Positions 18,822 through 27,486 of a stretch of DNA of 64,000 nt are shown piece after piece (position 1 is the stretch's first letter; the number at the start of each line of letters is the position of its first letter). The stretch is from assembly GCA_903930535.1 (NCBI GenBank), contig CAIYYX010000099.1, positions 38,447 to 102,446 on the forward strand, given 5' to 3'. A model generated the notes under the pieces. It was not told the DNA's origin, did no database searches, and saw only the letters and a list, made by a program, of their open reading frames with translations. The translations under genes were made by a program, and so were the position numbers. The DNA is from an uncultured Sterolibacterium sp. (GTDB taxonomy: Bacteria; Pseudomonadota; Gammaproteobacteria; Burkholderiales; Rhodocyclaceae).

Positions 18822-19316
18822 ATGGCCGACCATGAACATACCAGCGGCGGTTTCAAGCTGCCTAAAGAGGTGGCTCTCTCCATCCTCGCTCTCGTTTTCC
18901 TCATCACAGTCATCATCTTCGCCGCAAACTACATACCTTCAAAAGCCATGGGCGATCGCAAGAAGGTAGACGAAGAGGCTGTCGCCACGCGCATCCAGCC
19001 GGTAGCCAAGGTTGAGTTGGCCGCAGCCACAGCGGGCGGCGCCAAGGTTTCGAGGAGCGGCGAAGAGGTTGTCAAGAGCGCTTGCTTCGCCTGCCATGGA
19101 ACCGGGGCCGCAGGTGCGCCCAAAATCGGCGACAAGGCTTCCTGGGGACAGCGCCTCGCCATGGGTCTGGACGGACTGTTGAAGTCGGCCATTGCCGGCA
19201 AGAATGCCATGCCACCGAGGGGTGGCTCGGATGTCAGCGATATCGAACTGGCGCGAGCCATTGTCAATATGGCGAACAAGTCCGGGGCGAGCTTCAAGGA
19301 ACCGGCCGCGAAGTAA
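18822..19316 (+). CDS. Membrane-anchored monohaem cytochrome c (c5-like)
   Basis: A 164-residue protein with one N-terminal membrane anchor (ALSILALVFLITVIIFAANYI), a spacer, and one class I cytochrome c domain at about 85-155. The haem-binding motif is CFACH (about residues 88-92), and the likely distal Met is in NAMPPRGG. The short, Met-proximal layout resembles cytochrome c5/CytC552-type electron carriers of Betaproteobacteria. The ATG at 18822 gives a natural N terminus; the longer frame upstream would run into the tRNA. Its partner oxidase or reductase is not nearby. Confidence 0.88.
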   Translation: MADHEHTSGGFKLPKEVALSILALVFLITVIIFAANYIPSKAMGDRKKVDEEAVATRIQPVAKVELAAATAGGAKVSRSGEEVVKSACFACHGTGAAGAPKIGDKASWGQRLAMGLDGLLKSAIAGKNAMPPRGGSDVSDIELARAIVNMANKSGASFKEPAAK

Positions 19317-19367
19317 GGACCTTTCCCCCGCCCCGGAGCCTCCGCTTCGCTCCGTCACTCAGCCGAC

Positions 19368-19398
19368 GGCGAACAGCGATCGCCGAACTCCCTGCCCC
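19368..19398. repeat. Dispersed palindromic repeat, family A degenerate copy
   Basis: GGCGA and TCGCC (19368-19372, 19380-19384) flank a 7-base loop and are followed by CGAACTCCCTGCCCC, resembling the hairpin-plus-tail unit seen near 16572 and 36057. It lies between the convergent cytochrome and helicase genes. Confidence 0.4.
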
Positions 19399-19435
19399 GT
19401 CTTGAGGCGGCCCGGCGATGAGGCGAGCACTTGCT

Positions 19436-19460
19436 CCGCGGCACAAGTGCCGTGGGTTTT
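19436..19460 (+). terminator. Rho-independent terminator after cytochrome c gene
   Basis: CGGCAC (19439-19444) pairs with GTGCCG (19447-19452); the stem extends three pairs outward (one a G-T wobble) and is followed by GTTTT. It lies between the convergent cytochrome c and helicase genes. Confidence 0.55.
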
Positions 19461-19480
19461 CCATTGGACAACTACGGCTA

Positions 19481-21463
19481 CTAGGCGCTACTCAGCAGCG
19501 CCTTGAACTGGGCCAGTTTGGCTCGACCGGCAGCCTTGTCCGGGGACGCTCCCTCCTTGCCGCCTGAAATTTTCAGGTCGTCGCCCATCTCGGCGATGAA
19601 GCGCGAGGGTGCGCAATCGCGCCATTCCTTGCCCTGCTTGCGTCGTGTGCACCAGGAGAGGTGCAGGCTCTGCTGGGCACGCGTGATGCCGACATACATC
19701 AGACGCCTCTCCTCTTCGAGGCGGCCGTCCTGCTCGGCGTCTCGATGCGGCAGGATTCCTTCCTCGACGCCGACCAGGAACACATGCCTGAATTCCAGGC
19801 CCTTGGCGGCGTGCAGGGTGGCGAGCTGCACCGCGTCGATGTCCTCCTCCTGCTTGTCGAGCATGGTGATGAGTGCTACTGTCTGGGTCAGTTCCTGGAG
19901 ATTCTTGCCTTCCTCTTCGCCCTTTCTGCTGAGCCAGTCGATGAAGTCGCGGACGTTTGCCCATTTTGTCTCGGCCTCGCGCGGATCGAGGGTGTCGAAC
20001 AAGTAACTCTCGTAGCCGATGGCCTTGACCAGATCCTCAAGTACCTGCGAAGCCGGCTCGCGCGTGGCACGCCATTCCATGCGGTTGATGAATGCGCCGA
20101 ATTCGCGCACCCCCTCCAACTGCTTGGGGTTGACGTGGCTTGCCGCTCCGGCTTCGAAGGCGGCGGCGAACAGGCTGACATGGCGGCTACCGGCATAGTT
20201 GCCCAGCGCCTCCAGGGTCGTGCTGCCGACGCCCCGCTTGGGACAGGTGATGGCGCGGATGAAGGCGGGATCGTCGTCGCCGTTGGCTATCAGGCGCAGG
20301 TAGGAGGTGATGTCCTTGATCTCGGCGCGATCAAAGTAGGACTGTCCGCCCGACAGCAGGTAGGGAATCTTATGGGTGCGCAGTTGCTGCTCGAAGGCGC
20401 GCGCCTGGTGGTTGCCGCGGTAGAGGATGGCGTAGTCCTTGTGGGTACCGCGATGGTCGAACTTGTGAGCCATCAGCTTCACCACCACCAACTCGGCCTC
20501 ATGCTCGCCGTCGCGGGTTGCCGTGGCTTGTATCGCTTCGCCATGGCCGCGGTCTGACCACAGGCGTTTCTCGAACAGCTTCGGGTTATTGCCGATGAGA
20601 CTGTTTGCAGCCTTGAGGATGGTCGTGGTCGAACGGTAATTCTGTTCGAGCTTGATGACTCTCAGGAGCGGAAAATCTTTTGTCAGAAGATTCAGGTTCT
20701 CGACGTCGGCGCCGCGCCAGGCATAGATCGACTGGTCATCATCGCCGACCGCAGTGAAGGCGGCGCGTGCTCCGGCGAGGAGTTTCAGAAGCCGGTACTG
20801 GCAGTGATTGGTGTCCTGGTACTCGTCGACCAGCAGGTAGCGCAGGCGGCCCTGCCAACGTTCCAGCGCCTCGGGCGAGCTGTCCAGAAGCTCTGCCGGC
20901 AGTTTGATCAGGTCGTCAAAATCGACCGCCTGATAGGCCGAGAGCGTCCTCTGGTACTCGGCATAATTCAGCGCGGCGGCTATTTCCAGCGGACCCTCCG
21001 CCTCGTTCATGGCCTGCCCGGGATCCACCAGGGAGTTCTTCCACATCGAGATCCGGCTTTGCACGGCACGTATATGCGCCTTGTCGTGGTCTTTCGTCAG
21101 ATCGGCGACGATGGCGGTGCTGTCCGAGGAATCGAGGATGGAGAAAGAGGGCTTGAGACCGCAGAGCTTCGCCTCCTGGCGCAGGATGCGCGCGCCCAGG
21201 GCGTGGAAGGTGCTGGTCGTCAGGCCCTTCAGCGGCCGACCGGGCAGGAGCTTGGCGATGCGTTCCTGCATCTCGCGCGAGGCTTTGTTGGTGAAGGTGA
21301 TGGCGGCGATATGCGTAGGCAGAATGCCGCATTCCTCGACCAGGTAGGCGATCTTGTGGGTGATGACGCGCGTCTTGCCCGAGCCGGCGCCGGCCAGCAC
21401 CAGGACGGGACCGTCGAGATACTTGACCGCTTCGCGCTGCGGCGCATTGAGTTTGGAGAGCAC
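19481..21463 (-). CDS. rep: ATP-dependent DNA helicase Rep (UvrD/Rep family)
   Basis: A 660-residue superfamily 1A helicase, 3'-5' polarity by family, which clears proteins ahead of replication forks. Motifs seen: Q-motif LNAPQREAVKYLDGP, Walker A LAGAGSGKTRVI (residues 21-32), motif Ia FTNKASREM, motif II LLVDEYQDTN, motif III GDDDQSIYAWRGA, motif IV LEQNYRS, motif VI YVGITRAQ. Length and motif spacing fit Rep (673 in E. coli) better than UvrD (about 720). Start is a GTG at 21463, 2 bases after the upstream DUF4197 gene. Confidence 0.93.
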   Translation of the reverse strand: MLSKLNAPQREAVKYLDGPVLVLAGAGSGKTRVITHKIAYLVEECGILPTHIAAITFTNKASREMQERIAKLLPGRPLKGLTTSTFHALGARILRQEAKLCGLKPSFSILDSSDSTAIVADLTKDHDKAHIRAVQSRISMWKNSLVDPGQAMNEAEGPLEIAAALNYAEYQRTLSAYQAVDFDDLIKLPAELLDSSPEALERWQGRLRYLLVDEYQDTNHCQYRLLKLLAGARAAFTAVGDDDQSIYAWRGADVENLNLLTKDFPLLRVIKLEQNYRSTTTILKAANSLIGNNPKLFEKRLWSDRGHGEAIQATATRDGEHEAELVVVKLMAHKFDHRGTHKDYAILYRGNHQARAFEQQLRTHKIPYLLSGGQSYFDRAEIKDITSYLRLIANGDDDPAFIRAITCPKRGVGSTTLEALGNYAGSRHVSLFAAAFEAGAASHVNPKQLEGVREFGAFINRMEWRATREPASQVLEDLVKAIGYESYLFDTLDPREAETKWANVRDFIDWLSRKGEEEGKNLQELTQTVALITMLDKQEEDIDAVQLATLHAAKGLEFRHVFLVGVEEGILPHRDAEQDGRLEEERRLMYVGITRAQQSLHLSWCTRRKQGKEWRDCAPSRFIAEMGDDLKISGGKEGASPDKAAGRAKLAQFKALLSSA

Positions 21464-21465
21464 GG

Positions 21466-22143
21466 TCAGCGCAGTGCGCTGAAAACCATCTGCGCCAGGT
21501 TGCCGGCAGCGCCCAGCGGATCCTTGCGGATTTTTTTCTCCTCCTCGGCAATCATCAAAAACAGACCGTCGAGTGTTTTCTGCGTGACATAGTCATCGAG
21601 ATGGGCGTCCTGTTCCTTGATCAGGCCCAGTTTCGCCGCGCGGCCGGCGAACTCGTCATACTTTTCGGCGAGCTTGACCTTGGCCATCGCCTTCCTGACG
21701 ATGGGGCGAAATTTCTCCGTCAGTTGAGTTGAAGTGGTGCGCCTGAAGTACTGCGTCGCGGCATCCTCGCCGCCGGTCAGAATGCCCTTGGCGTCACTGA
21801 AAGACATCTGCTTGACGGAATTTACGAGCAGCGCCTTCGCCTCGGGCACTGCCGCTTCTGCGGCACGATTCATGGTAATCACCAGTTCATCGGCGGATTT
21901 GCTCATCCCCAGTCCGCGCAGCAAACCCTCGGCCTTTTGCAGAGCTTGCGGCAGCGCAATCCTGACCTTCGGGTTGCCGAGGAATCCGTCGCTCTTGCCC
22001 AGGAGGTCGACAGACTTGCCGGCACCCTGGCTGAGCGCCTGCTTGAGACCTCCCCCGGCGTCCTTGCTGCTGATCTGGTCGAGTGTGAGCGCTTGGGCCG
22101 AGACCGAGAGGAAAAGGCCGAGCCATAGTGCGATTGCACGCAT
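21466..22143 (-). CDS. DUF4197 family exported protein
   Basis: A 225-residue protein with a signal peptide (MRAIALWLGLFLSVSAQA), followed by a helical domain matching the DUF4197 family of unknown function (DAKGILTGGEDAATQYFRRTTS and KTLDGLFLMIAEEEKKIRKDPLGAA). Family members are periplasmic or outer-membrane associated and have no known role. It lies immediately upstream of rep on the same strand, so the two may be co-transcribed; this pairing gives no functional hint. Confidence 0.85.
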   Translation of the reverse strand: MRAIALWLGLFLSVSAQALTLDQISSKDAGGGLKQALSQGAGKSVDLLGKSDGFLGNPKVRIALPQALQKAEGLLRGLGMSKSADELVITMNRAAEAAVPEAKALLVNSVKQMSFSDAKGILTGGEDAATQYFRRTTSTQLTEKFRPIVRKAMAKVKLAEKYDEFAGRAAKLGLIKEQDAHLDDYVTQKTLDGLFLMIAEEEKKIRKDPLGAAGNLAQMVFSALR

Positions 22144-22432
22144 TTGAACGCTCCGGAAAGTATGGGTGAGAAAGCCTTGCGGGGACTGGCGATTGCAGCA
22201 GCGCTATTTTCTCACAAAAGCTTGCCGCAGCTTGACGCTCCTGGCAACAGGACAAGCATTCTTGCTATTCAAAGAGAATAGCAGCAAGTCGTGCAGCCAC
22301 GTCATCCATTATTTCCGACGGGACCGCTTCCCAACTGATGGCAATGGACTGCGCCACCGGCTGAACTTTCTTTCCATATTTCGCGAGCGGCAACAAATAG
22401 GCGGGATCGCCCGCTACTTCAGCTTGTATTTC
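22144..22432. other. Gap upstream of DUF4197 gene containing an in-frame extension of the cyclic-nucleotide protein frame
   Basis: The right-hand part (22265-22432) is open on the minus strand in the same frame as the upstream gene after its amber stop; see the separate entry. The rest (22144-22264) has no gene I can recognise and should contain the DUF4197 promoter. Confidence 0.4.
22265..22432 (-). pseudogene. In-frame 55-codon coding-like extension after an amber stop
   Basis: Directly after the TAG at 22433-22435, the same minus-strand frame continues open for 55 codons to a TAG at 22265. The peptide begins EIQAEVAGDPAYLLPLAKYG and ends DDVAARLAAILFE; it is balanced in composition and looks like real protein rather than random translation. 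It has no ATG near its 5' end; two adjacent TTG codons could start a 43-residue product. It may be the truncated tail of the upstream gene after an amber mutation, a small separate gene, or a chance frame. I do not recognise the family. Confidence 0.35.
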
Positions 22433-23068
22433 CTATGCAGCAACCGTTTGCGTCGGTAGAGGTTCTTGAATCCCTGCGTTAGATGAAAGGTAACCAGATA
22501 GAGCCCGAACGATAAAAATGCCAAAACGGGGCTCTTGATAAAACAGTTCCACAACTTTATCGCCCGTGATGCTGAAAAGAACGCAGTCTTCTGCGCAAAC
22601 AGCGGTAGAGGTTCTACGCCTGTGTTCGGAGAAAACGCCAACTTCGCCAAACATATCTCCGTCGACCAGCGTCTTGCCGTATTCGACAATACTAACTGCC
22701 CCCTGGCGCAGGAGATAGATATGGTTGGCTTCATCCCCTTTATGAAACAGCACCTGCCCACTGGAAGCGGATACTCTTGTCATGTAGGGAATCAAAAAGT
22801 CTAGCGAGTGATGGTGGTCGACAACTTCACGAACACTTTGAATCGTCGCATTCACTTCTCTCAAGCGTAAGAAGTTTAATGGCAGCAGGGAGACATGGAG
22901 CACCAGAATCGGAAACACCTTGCTGAAAATGCCATAGTAGAGGCCCATCAGCGCATAACCGATAAAAACAAGGTTGCTCGCAATGGCGACCGTGCGCAGC
23001 GGCACGATGGTCTTCATGAAGAAAGATGAGAACACCAAAGCTGCTGCTACCCAAGCAACTAATTCCAT
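22433..23068 (-). CDS. Membrane protein with cyclic nucleotide-binding domain (Popeye-like architecture)
   Basis: A 211-residue protein with three N-terminal hydrophobic segments (ELVAWVAAALVFSSFFM; VAIASNLVFIGYALMGLYY; VFPILVLHVSLLPLNFLRL), then a CRP-type cyclic nucleotide-binding domain (about residues 80-190) with HKGDEANHIYLLRQGAVSI, the phosphate-binding cassette VDGDMFGEVGVFSEHRRRTST and FSITGDKVVELF. No DNA-binding helix-turn-helix follows, so it is a membrane sensor rather than a transcription factor. Three membrane spans plus this domain is the layout of Popeye (POPDC) proteins. I chose the ATG at 23068; a TTG lies two codons upstream. Its base composition is lower in GC than its neighbours. 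Confidence 0.8.
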   Translation of the reverse strand: MELVAWVAAALVFSSFFMKTIVPLRTVAIASNLVFIGYALMGLYYGIFSKVFPILVLHVSLLPLNFLRLREVNATIQSVREVVDHHHSLDFLIPYMTRVSASSGQVLFHKGDEANHIYLLRQGAVSIVEYGKTLVDGDMFGEVGVFSEHRRRTSTAVCAEDCVLFSITGDKVVELFYQEPRFGIFIVRALSGYLSSNAGIQEPLPTQTVAA

Positions 23069-23486
23069 TGCCAAGATTCGATTACCAGGGAATATTCAGG
23101 CCTCAATAATACCGGATAAAAGATATGCTCAGGTAGTAGATAGATATGCTGTAGGCACGATTTTACCCACCTACGTTTAGAGAATGCCTGAGCAAGTCCA
23201 TCATCGCGAGCCCAAAAGGGCCGGGGCAAGCGCAATGACGAGGTTGTACTTGATCAGCGTTTCCTTGGATTAATGTTGAACATCCTTGAACCCGGTCGAT
23301 TAATCGGTGTCCGCTGTTCAAATGTTTGTTCGTCTGCGCAGGGTCGCTGTGATCTCGGCTTTTTTGAGCAGACAATCAAATCAGAATCTGTGAGTTATGC
23401 CTTGGCATCGCGCCAGTGGCAGGTGTGGTCGAGAGGCAGTCGGTCGCGATGCTGTTGAAAAATTCAGGTGATGGGTTTAATTAGCA
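23069..23486. other. Intergenic region, no recognised gene
   Basis: About 418 bases between the cyclic-nucleotide protein gene and lipA. It is less GC-rich than the surroundings. Short open frames exist on both strands, but none has a ribosome-binding site, conserved-looking composition or recognisable domain. It must contain the promoter of the 22433-23068 gene and the lipA 3' end region. Confidence 0.5.
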
Positions 23487-24425
23487 TCAAACGCCGGCGG
23501 CGTGAGCCTGTTGATCGGCATGATAGCTCGAGCGCACCATCGGACCGCAGGCGGCATTCGAAAAACCCATAGCCATCGCTTCTCTCTCGAACTGGGCGAA
23601 AACATCAGGATGCGCATAACGCAGCACCGGCAGGTGGTGGCCTGAGGGCGCGAGATACTGGCCGATGGTGAGCATGTTGACGCCATGAGCGCGCAGGTCG
23701 CGCATCACTTCGAGGATCTCTTCGTCTTTCTCGCCGACGCCGACCATCAGCCCGGACTTGGTCGGAATGTGCGGATTCCTCGCCTTGAATGCCTTGAGCA
23801 GCGCCAGCGAGTGGGCATAGTCGGCGCCAGGCCGCACTGACTTGTAGAGGCGTGGCACGGTCTCCAGATTGTGGTTCAGGACGTCCGGCGGCGCCGCTGA
23901 CAGGATGTCTATGGCAATATCGAGGCGGCCGCGAAAGTCAGGCACCAGCACTTCGATGACGGTCTGGGGAGAGAGTTTGCGTACCCTGCCGATGCAGTCT
24001 GCAAAATGCTGCGCGCCGCCATCCTTCAGGTCGTCGCGGTCTACGCTGGTGATCACCACATATTTGAGTTTCAACGCCGCGATGGTGTGGGCGAGCTGCT
24101 CCGGTTCGTTGCTATCGGGTGGCAGGGGCTTGCCGTGGCCAACGTCGCAGAAAGGGCAGCGGCGGGTGCATAGGTCGCCAAGAATCATGAAGGTGGCCGT
24201 GCCCTTGCCGAAACACTCGCCGATGTTGGGGCAGGAGGCTTCCTCGCAGACGGTGTGCAGCTTCTGGCTGCGCAGGATGTTCTTGACCTCGTTGTAGCGC
24301 GTGGCGTCCGAACCGGCCTTGACGCGTATCCACGAAGGCTTCTGCAGTGTCTCGGCGGGCACGATCTTGATCGGGATGCGCGAGGTCTTCGCACTTCCCT
24401 TCTGCTTGACGCCGGCTTCAGCCAT
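23487..24425 (-). CDS. lipA: Lipoyl synthase
   Basis: A 312-residue radical SAM enzyme that inserts two sulfurs into octanoyl groups on lipoyl domains. Both iron-sulfur motifs are present: the auxiliary cluster [12 protein letters not shown] (Cys-x4-Cys-x5-Cys, about residues 59-70) and the radical [13 protein letters not shown] (Cys-x3-Cys-x2-Cys, about 85-93). The C-terminal RSSYHAD segment carries the conserved auxiliary-cluster serine ligand. It overlaps lipB by 8 bases and ends the dat-ybeD-lipB-lipA series. Confidence 0.97.
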   Translation of the reverse strand: MAEAGVKQKGSAKTSRIPIKIVPAETLQKPSWIRVKAGSDATRYNEVKNILRSQKLHTVCEEASCPNIGECFGKGTATFMILGDLCTRRCPFCDVGHGKPLPPDSNEPEQLAHTIAALKLKYVVITSVDRDDLKDGGAQHFADCIGRVRKLSPQTVIEVLVPDFRGRLDIAIDILSAAPPDVLNHNLETVPRLYKSVRPGADYAHSLALLKAFKARNPHIPTKSGLMVGVGEKDEEILEVMRDLRAHGVNMLTIGQYLAPSGHHLPVLRYAHPDVFAQFEREAMAMGFSNAACGPMVRSSYHADQQAHAAGV

Positions 24426-25038
24426 GGGAATCTCCGAGATGATTTTGCAGATGGGTGAGGAGAGCTTCGCCCACGCTTTCCTGATTTATCGACACACCTA
24501 GATCGTGCAGCTGGGTGATGGCCATGTTTTCATAGCCGCAGGGATTGATCGCCGCGTACGGCGAGAGATCCATGCCTACATTTAGCGACAGGCCATGATA
24601 GCAGCAGCCGTTTTTGACGCGCAGGCCGAGTGCCGCAATCTTGGCGCTGCCGACATAGACTCCCGGTGCGCCGGATAGTCTCTCTCCCTTGATGCCGCAG
24701 CCTGCGAGAAAATCGATGAGAGCCTGCTCCATGCACGTCACCAGTTCGCGGATATTGAGCTTGCGCCTTCTGAGATCGAGCAGCAGGTAAATGATGACCT
24801 GGCCGGGCCCATGGTAGGTGATCTGACCGCCGCGATCGGTCTTGACCAGAGGTATATCGATCTCACGCAACAGGTGTTCCGATTTGCCGGCGAGGCCAAG
24901 CGTGAATACCGGAGGATGCTCCAGCAACCAGATCTCGTCGGTGGTTTCTGCGGTGCGGCTGGCCGAGAAATTCTGCATGGCGAGCCAGGTCGGCTGGTAA
25001 TCGACGCGGCCAAGCCGCCGGACGAGGGTGCCGTTCAC
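24418..25038 (-). CDS. lipB: Octanoyl-[acyl carrier protein]:protein N-octanoyltransferase
   Basis: A 206-residue transferase that moves octanoate from ACP to lipoyl domains, the step before LipA. It shows [21 protein letters not shown] (residues about 70-90), the [27 protein letters not shown] region with the catalytic Lys in SAKIA, and [13 protein letters not shown] with the catalytic Cys. It begins with GTG at 25038, overlapping the ybeD stop, and overlaps lipA at its end, so the three are translationally coupled. Confidence 0.96.
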   Translation of the reverse strand: MNGTLVRRLGRVDYQPTWLAMQNFSASRTAETTDEIWLLEHPPVFTLGLAGKSEHLLREIDIPLVKTDRGGQITYHGPGQVIIYLLLDLRRRKLNIRELVTCMEQALIDFLAGCGIKGERLSGAPGVYVGSAKIAALGLRVKNGCCYHGLSLNVGMDLSPYAAINPCGYENMAITQLHDLGVSINQESVGEALLTHLQNHLGDSHG

Positions 25039-25307
25039 AGCACGACCTTCACCAGCGGGTGTGCCGACAGCTCCCTATACAGGTCGTCGAGCTGGCTGCG
25101 TGAGCTTGCGCGAATGGTGCAGGTCAGACCAACATAGCGGCCTTTGCTTGAAGCGCGCATCTCCACCGTGGCCGGGTCGAAGTCGGGGGCATGGCAGATG
25201 ACGACTGCCGTCACTGCCTGGGCGAAGCCGGGAACGGCGGCACCCATGATCTTGATCGGGAAGTCGCAGGGAAATTCCAGCAAAGACTGTTCTGTGGATT
25301 CAGCCAC
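25035..25307 (-). CDS. ybeD: DUF493/YbeD family protein
   Basis: A 90-residue protein of the YbeD family: N-terminal LLEFPCDFPIKIMGAAVPGF and C-terminal [32 protein letters not shown], an ACT-like fold. The function is unknown, though it almost always lies beside lipB. It starts with GTG at 25307 inside the dat 3' end and its stop overlaps the lipB start. Confidence 0.92.
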   Translation of the reverse strand: MAESTEQSLLEFPCDFPIKIMGAAVPGFAQAVTAVVICHAPDFDPATVEMRASSKGRYVGLTCTIRASSRSQLDDLYRELSAHPLVKVVL

Positions 25308-26154
25308 GGCGATGCATCACGGACTGTTTGAACTTCTGATACCAGCCGTACATCTGCCCGAACACCTGACCGGGTTTCCCGTCCCCGACCGGCCTGTCAT
25401 CGAGGCTGACGATGGGCAAGACCTCCTTGGTCGAGGAGGTCATCCACAGCTCGGAGGCGGCGCGCACTTCTTCCTCACGCACGTCGCGCACTTCGTGCGG
25501 CAGGCCGTGGGCGAGCGCGAGTTCCAGAATCACGTCGTAGGTGATGCCCGCGAGCATCAGGTGGCTCTTGTTGGGCGCCAGCAGGATGCCGTCCTTGACC
25601 ACGAAAATGTTCGAGGCTGCGCCTTCACTCAGGAATCCGTCGCGGAACAGAACGGTTTCCGCGCAGCCGGCCTCGACTGCCTGCTGGCGCAGCAGGCAGT
25701 TGGCCAGCAGGGAAGTGCTCTTCAAGTCGCAGCGCAGCCAGCGGTTGTCGGCGGCGGAAACGGCGGAGATACCCCGTTCGCGTTGCTCAGGCGGTGGCGG
25801 CAGGAGCAACTCGCTCATCATGAAGACGGTGGGTCTCACGACCTTGGGGAAGGCGTGATTGCGCTTCTCGTCGGTACCGCGCGTGATTTGCAGATAGACC
25901 TGCTGGTCGGGATAGTCTGCAGCATCCACGATCCTGCCTATCAGCGTGCTCCATTCTGCATCGCTGTGCGGATTGGCCAGACGTATGCCGTCGAGGCTGG
26001 CCTGCAGTCTTCTCAGGTGTTCGGCGAGGCGGAAGGGCCTCTTCGAGTAGATCGGGATGACTTCATAGACGCCGTCACCGAAGAGGAAGCCGCGGTCCAT
26101 CACCGAGACTTTCGCCTCCGAGACAGGCATGAATTCGCCGTTGAGGTAGATCAT
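25300..26154 (-). CDS. dat: D-amino acid aminotransferase (class IV PLP enzyme)
   Basis: A 284-residue fold-type IV aminotransferase. It begins MIYLNGEFMPVSEAKVSVMDRGFLFGDGVYEVIP, has the PLP-Lys region CDLKSTSLLANCLLRQQA (about residue 148), and EGAASNIFVVKDG, as in D-alanine aminotransferases. It probably interconverts D-alanine and D-glutamate for peptidoglycan; branched-chain aminotransferase or aminodeoxychorismate lyase are family alternatives but the N terminus favours D-amino acids. It lies between dacC and ybeD. Confidence 0.88.
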   Translation of the reverse strand: MIYLNGEFMPVSEAKVSVMDRGFLFGDGVYEVIPIYSKRPFRLAEHLRRLQASLDGIRLANPHSDAEWSTLIGRIVDAADYPDQQVYLQITRGTDEKRNHAFPKVVRPTVFMMSELLLPPPPEQRERGISAVSAADNRWLRCDLKSTSLLANCLLRQQAVEAGCAETVLFRDGFLSEGAASNIFVVKDGILLAPNKSHLMLAGITYDVILELALAHGLPHEVRDVREEEVRAASELWMTSSTKEVLPIVSLDDRPVGDGKPGQVFGQMYGWYQKFKQSVMHRRG

Positions 26155-26257
26155 CGTAAGGGGGCCGGGCGGAAGAGCCGCGCGTCAGGCGAAGGGCCGC
26201 GACCGAAGGAAGTCCCCGTGGAACCCCGGGCGTGACGCAGCGCAGAACTGCGAGAGA

Positions 26258-26295
26258 AGCGAGCGGTCGTCACCCCCTTTCCCGGAAAGGGGGTT
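26258..26295. repeat. Dispersed palindromic repeat, family B copy 1
   Basis: AAGCGAGCGGTCGTC followed by a perfect hairpin: ACCCCCTTTC pairs with GAAAGGGGGT across CCG. It lies in the 163-base gap between dacC and dat. The same unit recurs at 31505-31545, between mreD and mrdA, with the hairpin conserved. Confidence 0.7.
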
Positions 26296-26317
26296 GGGGG
26301 GAATGTACTCATTGTTC

Positions 26318-27442
26318 TCATTCGAACCAGAGTCTCAAGGTATCCCAGGCGCGGCCGAAGATGCCGGCGATGGGCACCGCTTCGAGCGCGACTACCGGGT
26401 ATTCGCCGTAGGGCTTGTCGCCGAGGGTGAGTTTCAGCGTGCCGACCCGGCTGCCCAGACCGACGGGTGCCAGGAGCGGTTGTTGGCTGATGAGTTGCAC
26501 CTTGAGCTTTCCGGCCTGACCTTGCGGCACCGACAGGGTGAAACCGTTGACGAAGCCGGCCTTGACGCTGTTTTCTCCGCCCTTGAAAACGCGCAGTTGC
26601 GAAACGGCCTGCCCGGCGTCGTAGAGCCTGACCGCGTCGTAGTACTGGAAGCCGAAATTAAGCAGCTTCTGCGCTTCCTGCGCGCGCGCGCCATCCGAGT
26701 CCGTGCCCAGCACCACCGCCAGCAGGCGGCGCGGTCCGCGCTTGGCCGAGGCGATCAGGCAGAAGCCGGCCGTCTCGGTATGACCCGTCTTGACGCCATC
26801 CACATGCGGATCCAGCCAGAGCAGCCGGTTGCGGTTGGGCTGGTTGATCTTGTTGTAGCGGTATTCCTTTAGGGAATAGAGCGGGTAGTACTCCGGATAG
26901 TCGCGGATCAGCGCTGTGGTGAGCCAGGCCAGGTCACGTGCAGTGGAGAAGTGCTGCGAATCGGGCAGACCCGTCGAGTTGGCAAAGTGGGTGTTCTTGA
27001 GGCCGAGCCTTTGTGCCTCGCTGTTCATCATCTCGACGAAGACTGCCTCGCTGCCGGCGATGACCTCGGCCAAGGCGATGCAGGCGTCGTTGCCCGACTG
27101 CACAATCATTCCGCGCAAGAGCTCATCCACCGTCACCGGCTTTTTCGGCTCGATGAACATTCTCGACCCTTGGGCCTTCCAGGCGTTCTCCGAGACAGGA
27201 ACGGTCTGGTTTGCCTGGATCTTGCCCTGCTTCAAGGCGGCGAAGGAAAGATACGCCGTCATGAGCTTGGTCAGGGATGCCGGCTCGATGCGCAGGTCGG
27301 CGTTCTCGCTTGCCAGCGTCTGATTCCATCCATAGTCGAGCAGCAGCCAGGACCGCGCCGCGATGCTGGGAGACTGAGGGGCTGGCTGCGCCAGGGATGC
27401 GTTGGCAATCAGCAGGGATAGCAGGAGTAACAGGCTACGCAT
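26318..27442 (-). CDS. dacC: D-alanyl-D-alanine carboxypeptidase (PBP5/6 family)
   Basis: A 374-residue low-molecular-weight penicillin-binding protein that trims the terminal D-Ala of peptidoglycan stem peptides. Signal peptide MRSLLLLLSLLIANASLAQ; active-site motifs SLTK (in PASLTKLMTAY, near residue 60), SGN (in VQSGNDACIALAE) and KTG (in GVKTGHTETAGFCL). A C-terminal beta domain ends in an amphipathic helix (WDTLRLWFE) suited to membrane anchoring. It follows rlpA in the elongation cluster. Confidence 0.95.
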   Translation of the reverse strand: MRSLLLLLSLLIANASLAQPAPQSPSIAARSWLLLDYGWNQTLASENADLRIEPASLTKLMTAYLSFAALKQGKIQANQTVPVSENAWKAQGSRMFIEPKKPVTVDELLRGMIVQSGNDACIALAEVIAGSEAVFVEMMNSEAQRLGLKNTHFANSTGLPDSQHFSTARDLAWLTTALIRDYPEYYPLYSLKEYRYNKINQPNRNRLLWLDPHVDGVKTGHTETAGFCLIASAKRGPRRLLAVVLGTDSDGARAQEAQKLLNFGFQYYDAVRLYDAGQAVSQLRVFKGGENSVKAGFVNGFTLSVPQGQAGKLKVQLISQQPLLAPVGLGSRVGTLKLTLGDKPYGEYPVVALEAVPIAGIFGRAWDTLRLWFE

Positions 27443-27486
27443 GAATAGGCGCGTGCAGCGGGGGGAGTAGCTTGATTATACCAGCG

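Noticed and set aside
23163..23375. 70-codon frame in the gap before lipA
   Set aside because: No ribosome-binding site, no recognisable family and Cys/His/Pro-rich random-like composition.
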